Shown here: one piece after another, positions 59,201-64,000 of the stretch
How the letters are laid out: the number at the start of each line of letters is the position of its first letter
Numbering within the stretch: the stretch's first letter is position 1
From: an uncultured Christensenellaceae bacterium
GTDB lineage: Bacteria; Bacillota; Clostridia; Christensenellales; Pumilibacteraceae
Assembly: GCA_910587595.1 (NCBI GenBank)
Contig: CAJULQ010000006.1
Location: forward strand, 1 to 64,000
Length of the DNA: 64,000 nt
Direction: 5' to 3'
Made by a program: the position numbers and the translations under genes
Notes under the pieces: generated by a model
Database searches by the model: none
The model's input: only the letters and a program-made list of their open reading frames with translations
What the model was told of the DNA's origin: nothing

Positions 59201-60517
59201 ATGATCACGGTGATCGGGATAGGAACGGAAAAAGACGAGTGGACGCAGGCCGCCGCGCACCACATCCAACAAGAACAGCACGCGTTTGTGCGCACGGCCA
59301 AAACGGCGGCGGGCGGCGCGATCGTAAAGCGGTTCCCGCACGTACAACCGCTCGACGACCTTTACGAAAAGGCGCAAAACTTCGACCAATGGGTAAGCGA
59401 CGTGTGCGACGCGCTCCGTAGCGCCGACAAAGCGCACGGCTCGGCGGCCTATCTCACCGACGGCAACGGTTGCGACGCGGTGACCGAAAAGCTATCCGAG
59501 CGCGGCGACGTGGCCGTTTTGTTCGGCGTTTCGCCCCACCGCGCCCGCCGCCCCACGCAAAACGCGCTTACGCTCACCGCCACCTACGCCACCGAAAAGC
59601 GCCCCTACCTCGACACGCGGCTGGCGTTGCACGTCACGGAAATAGACGACGCGCATTTAGCGGGCGACCTTAAACTGTGGCTGATGGAATATTACGACGA
59701 CGAACAGCCCGTCACGCTGTGCGTGCGCAACACCGTGTTAAACGCACCGCTGTGCGACATCGATCGGCAAAGCGGCTATAACTACGCGTGCGAACTGTTT
59801 ATCGACGCGCAAGAAGGGTTCGTAAAGAAAAAATACGGATTCGGCGATCTGTTGCGCATCATGGAAAAGCTGACGGCGCAAGACGGCTGTTCGTGGGACA
59901 AGGCGCAAACGCACGAAAGCATTCGCGTGAACATGATAGAAGAGGCCTACGAGGCGGTGGACGCCATCGACGCGGGCGATTTGGCCGCCATGGAAGAAGA
60001 ATTGGGCGACGTGATACTGCAAGCGGTGTTCCACTGCAATATGGCGCACCGACTGGGCGAGTTCGAAACGGCGGACGTGCTGACGGGTCTGTGCCGCAAG
60101 TTGGTGGGACGGCACACCCACATCTTCGGCAACGACAAGGCGCAAAACGCCGACGAGGCGCTCGGATTTTGGGAACAAGCCAAGTCGGCCGAAAAGCACT
60201 ACGTTTCCACCGCCGACCAACTCAACCGACTGCCCGAAGGGTTCCCCGCGCTGTTGGCGGCGCAAAAAACATACAAAAAACTCAAAAAAGCGGGGGTGGC
60301 GGCCGACTTGCCCGCCCCGTCGCAAACGGAGATAGACGCGGCGCGCAACGAAAAGGACTTTGCCCGCTTGCTGTTTTTGCTGTGCGCCCGCGCGGCCGCT
60401 TGCGGCGTAGACGCCGAGCCGGCGCTCAACAAGCTGGTGGCGCAAGCAAAACGCGATTTCGCCGCCGCCGAACAAAACGGCGACACGGCCGACTTTTTAC
60501 AAAAGTTATGCAAATAG
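59201..60517 (+). CDS. mazG: MazG-type NTP pyrophosphohydrolase with methylase-like N-terminus
   Basis: A 438-residue YabN-type protein. Residues 1-200 look like a degenerate tetrapyrrole-methylase domain (MITVIGIGTEKDEW start). The MazG domain (about 215-330) has LRIMEKLTAQDGCSWDKAQTHESIR, NMIEEAYEAVDAID and EELGDVILQAVFH, with the metal-binding EExxE and ExxD acidic residues. A second helical MazG-like half follows. It hydrolyses nucleoside triphosphates, including damaged ones, to monophosphates. dusB overlaps its 3' end by 10 bp. Confidence 0.92.
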   Translation: MITVIGIGTEKDEWTQAAAHHIQQEQHAFVRTAKTAAGGAIVKRFPHVQPLDDLYEKAQNFDQWVSDVCDALRSADKAHGSAAYLTDGNGCDAVTEKLSERGDVAVLFGVSPHRARRPTQNALTLTATYATEKRPYLDTRLALHVTEIDDAHLAGDLKLWLMEYYDDEQPVTLCVRNTVLNAPLCDIDRQSGYNYACELFIDAQEGFVKKKYGFGDLLRIMEKLTAQDGCSWDKAQTHESIRVNMIEEAYEAVDAIDAGDLAAMEEELGDVILQAVFHCNMAHRLGEFETADVLTGLCRKLVGRHTHIFGNDKAQNADEALGFWEQAKSAEKHYVSTADQLNRLPEGFPALLAAQKTYKKLKKAGVAADLPAPSQTEIDAARNEKDFARLLFLLCARAAACGVDAEPALNKLVAQAKRDFAAAEQNGDTADFLQKLCK

Positions 60518-61431
60518 GCGCGCTCATTCTGCCCGACCCCGTGATCGCGCTGGCGCCGCTGGCCGGCTACGGCGACGTGGCTTTTCGCAAGCTGTGCCGC
60601 GAATACGGCGCGTCGCTCACCGTTACCGAAATGGTATCGGCCAAGGGTCTTGTGTACGGCAACGAAAAAACGGAAACGCTTTTAACGCTGGCGCCCAACG
60701 AAACGCCCTCTTGCGTGCAACTGTTCGGCAGCGACCCCGACTGCTTTTACAAAGCGGTGTCGCTCCCCGCGCTCGATCGGTTCGACATGATCGACATAAA
60801 CATGGGTTGCCCCGTGCCCAAGATCACCAAATGCGGCGAGGGCAGCGCGCTCATGCGCGACGCGGCGCGCGCGGCCGACATCGTGCGCGCGTGCGTGGCC
60901 GCGGCCAAGGGTCGCCCCGTAACGGTAAAACACCGCTTGGGGCTAGATGACGACCACATCGTGGCGCCCGCATTTGCCGCCCGCATGCAAGAGGCGGGCG
61001 CGGCGGCTGTCACCGTGCACGGCCGCACCGCAGCGCAAGGCTACCGCGGCCAAGCGGATTGGCAAACCATTGCGTGCGTGGCGCGCGAAACGAGCATTCC
61101 CGTGTTGGGCAACGGCGACGTAACGAGCCGCCGCGACGCGCTGACCAAAATGCAAACGTACGGTTGCGCGGGCGTTGCCATCGGCCGCGGCGCGTTGGGT
61201 CGCCCCGACGTGTTTGCCGACGAACGCGCGCCGCTATCGAGTTTACTCGAAAAGCACCTCGCCTATGCGCTCGCATACTTCCCCGAACACGTGGCGGTGC
61301 GCACCATGCGCAAACATTTTTGCCGCTATCTGGCGGGCGTAACGGGCACCAAAGCTTTGCGAGCGGCGCTGAGCACCGCGCAAAGCGCCGCGCACGTTCG
61401 CGAACTGTTGCAACAACTGCCGCCCTTATAG
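60508..61431 (+). CDS. dusB: tRNA-dihydrouridine synthase
   Basis: A 307-residue Dus enzyme: FMN-dependent reduction of uridine to dihydrouridine in tRNA. LAPLAGYGDVAFR is the N-terminal FMN motif, DINMGCPVPKITKCGEG has the catalytic Cys, followed by VKHRLG, VHGRT and GNGDV motifs, and IGRGALGRP binds FMN phosphate. The C-terminal helical domain is present. The assignment to DusB rather than another Dus class is by general similarity. The ATG lies within the end of mazG. Confidence 0.93.
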   Translation: MQIGALILPDPVIALAPLAGYGDVAFRKLCREYGASLTVTEMVSAKGLVYGNEKTETLLTLAPNETPSCVQLFGSDPDCFYKAVSLPALDRFDMIDINMGCPVPKITKCGEGSALMRDAARAADIVRACVAAAKGRPVTVKHRLGLDDDHIVAPAFAARMQEAGAAAVTVHGRTAAQGYRGQADWQTIACVARETSIPVLGNGDVTSRRDALTKMQTYGCAGVAIGRGALGRPDVFADERAPLSSLLEKHLAYALAYFPEHVAVRTMRKHFCRYLAGVTGTKALRAALSTAQSAAHVRELLQQLPPL

Positions 61432-61467
61432 AAAAAGGGATCCGCTCGGCACGGATCCCCTTTTTTT
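61432..61467 (+). terminator. Terminator after dusB
   Basis: The stem GGGATCCG/CGGATCCC with a 7-nt loop is followed by seven Ts; it starts right behind the stop codon. The A-run on the left makes it usable from the minus strand as well, after the CotH gene. Confidence 0.9.
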
Positions 61468-61482
61468 GCCTCTTATTTTGCG

Positions 61483-62922
61483 TTAAAAAGCGTTGATCTG
61501 CGTGTGCATCCAACCCACGCGCTTGGTCAAAAAGTCTTTCACGGCGGCGGCGTGTTTTTCCCACGTGCGCAACCGCACATAGCTATCGGCCATAAAGAAA
61601 GGAACTTCCAAGTGCGTGCCGTCCTCGTCCGAGCTGACCATGCCGCTCTCTATGCCCGGCCATCGCACAAAGTTTTGCTGTACGCGCGGCGCCAAAAAGG
61701 CGATCGTTTCGTCTATGCCTTTTAACAGATCGGCCGTTTGAACAGCATACGTTTGGTTCCAATTCTTTTTGAGCGCGTCGCGAAATGCGCTCGACCGCCA
61801 GCACGGCTTTAAGAGCGCGTTTATATCGCCGTAGTACCACTCGTTATACGTGTTGGCCGCGCCGTTCTCGGTGATCTTGCTGATCCCGCACGTGAGATCG
61901 AGATCCCAAACGGGGCCGAATTTTACTTTGTCGACGCCGTTCTCGCGGTAAAGATACACGCTGCCCACGTCGGTGTTGTGCCACAGCTCTTCCACCATAA
62001 AATACCGCGCCATGGAATCGACGTCGAAATAATTGCCGAACGCTTGCCCGCCAAGCGACGTTATCGCCGTTTGCACGTGCTCGGAGATCGCGCGGAATTG
62101 TTCGGGCGTTACGGGGTCGGGCTCGGAAATCACAAACGCTTGCTGTCCGCCGTCGCGCGGCAAATTGCAGTAAAACGCGTTTTGCCCGAACACGATGCCC
62201 TCGGCCGCGCAGTATTCATACGCCGTGGTGTTGACGGGATCGTCGCCGCCTATGGCGCGGTTGTCCATCTCCACGATCCAACCCGTATCCACCCCATCGG
62301 TGAGCGTTACGGGCACGCGGTTTTTATCCTCGCCGCGCTTGTCGGTGAGCAGATATATGCCCCTGTATTCGCCGTTCACTTTTACGTGCACGTACCGCGC
62401 CCGCAACGAATAATCGAGCAGTTCGTCGGCATACGTGTAGCCCAGATAATTGCGCAACAAAGAGAAGTCGGTCGCCTCGTTGAGCAAATACCACGACTTG
62501 GCCTTGGGCATGCCGAGCGGCGACTGCTTAGACGCGAACTTGACGCGATACGGTTTTTTGGTGAGCGTGCGCGTGTAGTTGCCGCGCAAACGGATCTCGC
62601 CCGTGGCCGCCGCCATATCGTAGGCGCCGCTCTCGCTCGTCATGGCATACGTTGCGGGCACATAATCGTATTTGCTTGCAATGGGATCGGCCGCCGTTAT
62701 CTCCAGCGTGGGGATCTCGGTTTGCTGCACGTACTTGGTGAGAACGGGCGGCGTTGGCGTTTGTTCCTCTTGCTCGCCGTCGGGCGGCAGCGGCGTTTCT
62801 TGCTCCGATCCGTTCCCTTCGGGCGACCGATTTTCGCACCCCGCAAACGCCAAGCAAGCAAACGCCATGCATATGCCGAGCAGCAGCGCCAACCACCGCG
62901 TTATCCGTTTTTCTCTTTGCAT
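61483..62922 (-). CDS. CotH-kinase-family lipoprotein
   Basis: A 479-residue lipoprotein with lipobox AFAGCE (Cys about 29), followed by a Glu/Pro/Thr-rich linker (about 33-60) and a CotH domain. Diagnostic segments are GEIRLRGNYTRTLTKKPYRVKF, LLNEATDFSLLRNYLGY, NGEYRGIYLLTDK and GPVWDLDLTCG, where the metal-binding DxD-type residues of the kinase-like fold lie. CotH is a secreted protein kinase in Bacillus spore coats; anchored clostridial versions are thought to act on surface proteins or cellulosome-type partners. It lies 9 bp after the next gene and is co-transcribed with it. Confidence 0.88.
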   Translation of the reverse strand: MQREKRITRWLALLLGICMAFACLAFAGCENRSPEGNGSEQETPLPPDGEQEEQTPTPPVLTKYVQQTEIPTLEITAADPIASKYDYVPATYAMTSESGAYDMAAATGEIRLRGNYTRTLTKKPYRVKFASKQSPLGMPKAKSWYLLNEATDFSLLRNYLGYTYADELLDYSLRARYVHVKVNGEYRGIYLLTDKRGEDKNRVPVTLTDGVDTGWIVEMDNRAIGGDDPVNTTAYEYCAAEGIVFGQNAFYCNLPRDGGQQAFVISEPDPVTPEQFRAISEHVQTAITSLGGQAFGNYFDVDSMARYFMVEELWHNTDVGSVYLYRENGVDKVKFGPVWDLDLTCGISKITENGAANTYNEWYYGDINALLKPCWRSSAFRDALKKNWNQTYAVQTADLLKGIDETIAFLAPRVQQNFVRWPGIESGMVSSDEDGTHLEVPFFMADSYVRLRTWEKHAAAVKDFLTKRVGWMHTQINAF

Positions 62923-62931
62923 GTTTCCTCC

Positions 62932-64000
62932 TTATTTTACATAGCCGAACGTGTAGCTCAGCCGTCCGATAGGCGCGCAATCTCCTTGGATATAAAAGTT
63001 CATGGGGTCGGACGCGTCCACGTGGTCGCTCACCTTAAACAAAAAGCCGGGGTCGGCGGGATCCACGCCCAAGTCCGCCAGCGCCACTTTGGCGGTGAGC
63101 ACGTTTCCCTCCACCGCCACTTCCGCGTCGGCCACGTCGGTATACGCGTTGTTTTTCCCGCGCTTGCCGAGTTTGCCGTACGTGCGGTTGATCACGTAGT
63201 CATACCCCTCGGTGCGCTCGGTGGCGATCCAAATGTTCATATACGTGGTGTCGCCCTCTCGATACGCGCCGATCGCGCCCGCGCATTCGATACGGAAATA
63301 GGCATACGTGTCGTCGCTTGCCACTTTGATCTCTTTGATATCGTGGCGGGCGGTGTTGTCGGTATACGTGGTGCTTTCCACATAGCCGCGGTAATTGCGA
63401 TTGATCGCGTCGCCCACAAAATCGGGATAGGCGCGCACGCTTTCCCACGCTTGGTCGGTCGCCGACGTTGCCGTAACGGGCGTGTGCTTGTAGTGCTTAT
63501 ATTCAGCATACTTGAGTTTGTGCACGTTGTCAACCAATTGCATATAGAAATTGTCGCCGTACGCCGTTTTGTCCATTTCCAGATCGCGGCTATACTCGGC
63601 GTTGTAATTGTCCACAAAATACACGTCGCCGTAATCGTTGAGCTTTAGCGCGATCCACTCGTTCCAACCCGTAACGAACACGGTGTCCACGTCGTCGTCG
63701 GCTTTTTCGTTGGCGTTGGCGGCAAACACGGTGTTCCACTGCGACTGTATGTTGCTGCCTTCTGCCGCGCGCATGGTAAAATTGACCCTATCCGATTTAT
63801 CCCACCCTCTGCCGCGGTTGCGTTCTTTCAAACTCATGCGGGCGGTGGTGTGTTGTGCCACCGAAACGCTCATAACGCCGTTGTGATTAAACTGCGGATA
63901 CGCCCAGCTCATCCACGGAAAGTTGTTTGCATCGGCGGGCTTATCCGGCCATTGCGCGCCGCGCACCTCGAATAGATCGAGCATGGCCTTATCCACCGCA
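62932..64000 (-). CDS. Glycosidase-like secreted protein with C-terminal CBM9/DOMON-like domain (5' end missing)
   Basis: The C-terminal part (at least 354 residues) of a larger protein that runs off the right edge. The VFVTGWNEWIALKLN motif and preceding MSWAYPQFNHNG resemble TIM-barrel proteins related to glycoside hydrolase families 71/99. The last 170 residues (from about KVASDDTYAYFRIEC) form a beta-sandwich that resembles CBM9 or DOMON sugar-binding domains. Together this suggests a secreted glycan-acting protein. Its signal and catalytic start lie outside the window. It is co-transcribed with the CotH lipoprotein. Confidence 0.65.
   Translation of the reverse strand, partial: AVDKAMLDLFEVRGAQWPDKPADANNFPWMSWAYPQFNHNGVMSVSVAQHTTARMSLKERNRGRGWDKSDRVNFTMRAAEGSNIQSQWNTVFAANANEKADDDVDTVFVTGWNEWIALKLNDYGDVYFVDNYNAEYSRDLEMDKTAYGDNFYMQLVDNVHKLKYAEYKHYKHTPVTATSATDQAWESVRAYPDFVGDAINRNYRGYVESTTYTDNTARHDIKEIKVASDDTYAYFRIECAGAIGAYREGDTTYMNIWIATERTEGYDYVINRTYGKLGKRGKNNAYTDVADAEVAVEGNVLTAKVALADLGVDPADPGFLFKVSDHVDASDPMNFYIQGDCAPIGRLSYTFGYVK

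Noticed and set aside
1..64000. tRNA or rRNA genes and integrase or transposase genes
   Set aside because: I looked for tRNA-like arms, rRNA motifs and DDE or tyrosine-recombinase motifs and saw none that I could support. A covariance-model scan would settle tRNAs.

Overview
This window reads as chromosomal DNA of a spore-forming, anaerobic, clostridia-type Firmicute (Bacillota) of medium-high GC content. The evidence is a SleB/YpeB cortex-lysis pair next to a SpoIIR-like protein, AddAB rather than RecBCD, PrsA-type and many other lipoproteins, a DegV protein, a Firmicutes-style fab/acc cluster and a flavodiiron protein. A Christensenellales-like gut lineage would fit, but no rRNA is visible to prove it. 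Promoters are easy to read: many are TTGACA-like boxes 16-18 bp from TATACT or TATAAT boxes.

Layout. 1-260: a leftward promoter and leader (possibly of an rRNA operon) and the promoter of a PhnP-like hydrolase. 260-12725: metabolic and housekeeping genes (PhnP-like MBL hydrolase, G1PDH/DHQS-like protein, HisC, PrsA-like foldase, Mfd, Pth, DUF1858, lipoprotein, PRC-barrel protein, Ala/Gln-rich membrane protein). 12886-19133: addBA. 19193-21759: two convergent lipoproteins. 22000-30805: an AT-rich polymorphic-toxin island with a 1934-residue Rhs protein carrying an HEXXH tip, a candidate immunity lipoprotein, an orphan Rhs tip with its own candidate immunity gene, a relic of a third immunity gene, and several copies of a dispersed repeat. 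30868-39158: a leftward, translationally coupled cluster with two acyl carrier proteins, an AMP-forming ligase, two BtrH-like acyltransferases, an NTP_transf_5 nucleotidyltransferase, a thymidylate-kinase-like protein, a parallel beta-helix protein, a nitroreductase and a small RinA/ArpU-like regulator. 39393-44601: LRR protein, membrane protein, YpeB, SleB and SpoIIR-like protein. 44726-54677: a leftward fatty-acid operon fabH-acpP-fabD-fabG-fabF-accB-accC-accD-accA followed by degV and ispE. 55004-64000: flavodiiron protein, PHP phosphoesterase, half a PfkB kinase, Na/Pi cotransporter, MazG, DusB, CotH lipoprotein and a partial glycosidase-like protein.

How it works together. The fab/acc operon supplies malonyl-CoA and elongates acyl-ACP; it lacks fabZ and an enoyl reductase, and its downstream DegV gene fits a fatty-acid-binding (FakB) role. 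The 30.9-39.2 kb cluster has the parts to activate an acid, load it on a carrier protein and transfer it to an amine, as BtrI/BtrJ/BtrH do in butirosin synthesis, but the substrate cannot be read from sequence. The Rhs island looks like a toxin locus that has exchanged C-terminal tips by recombination in a 185-bp identical segment.

The most notable regulatory signal is a run of nine Gs inside the -35/-10 spacer of two unrelated lipoprotein genes (promoters at 10517-10544 and 21792-21819). Both spacers are 16 bp, so gain of one G would make the ideal 17 bp. This is the layout of known phase-variable promoters.
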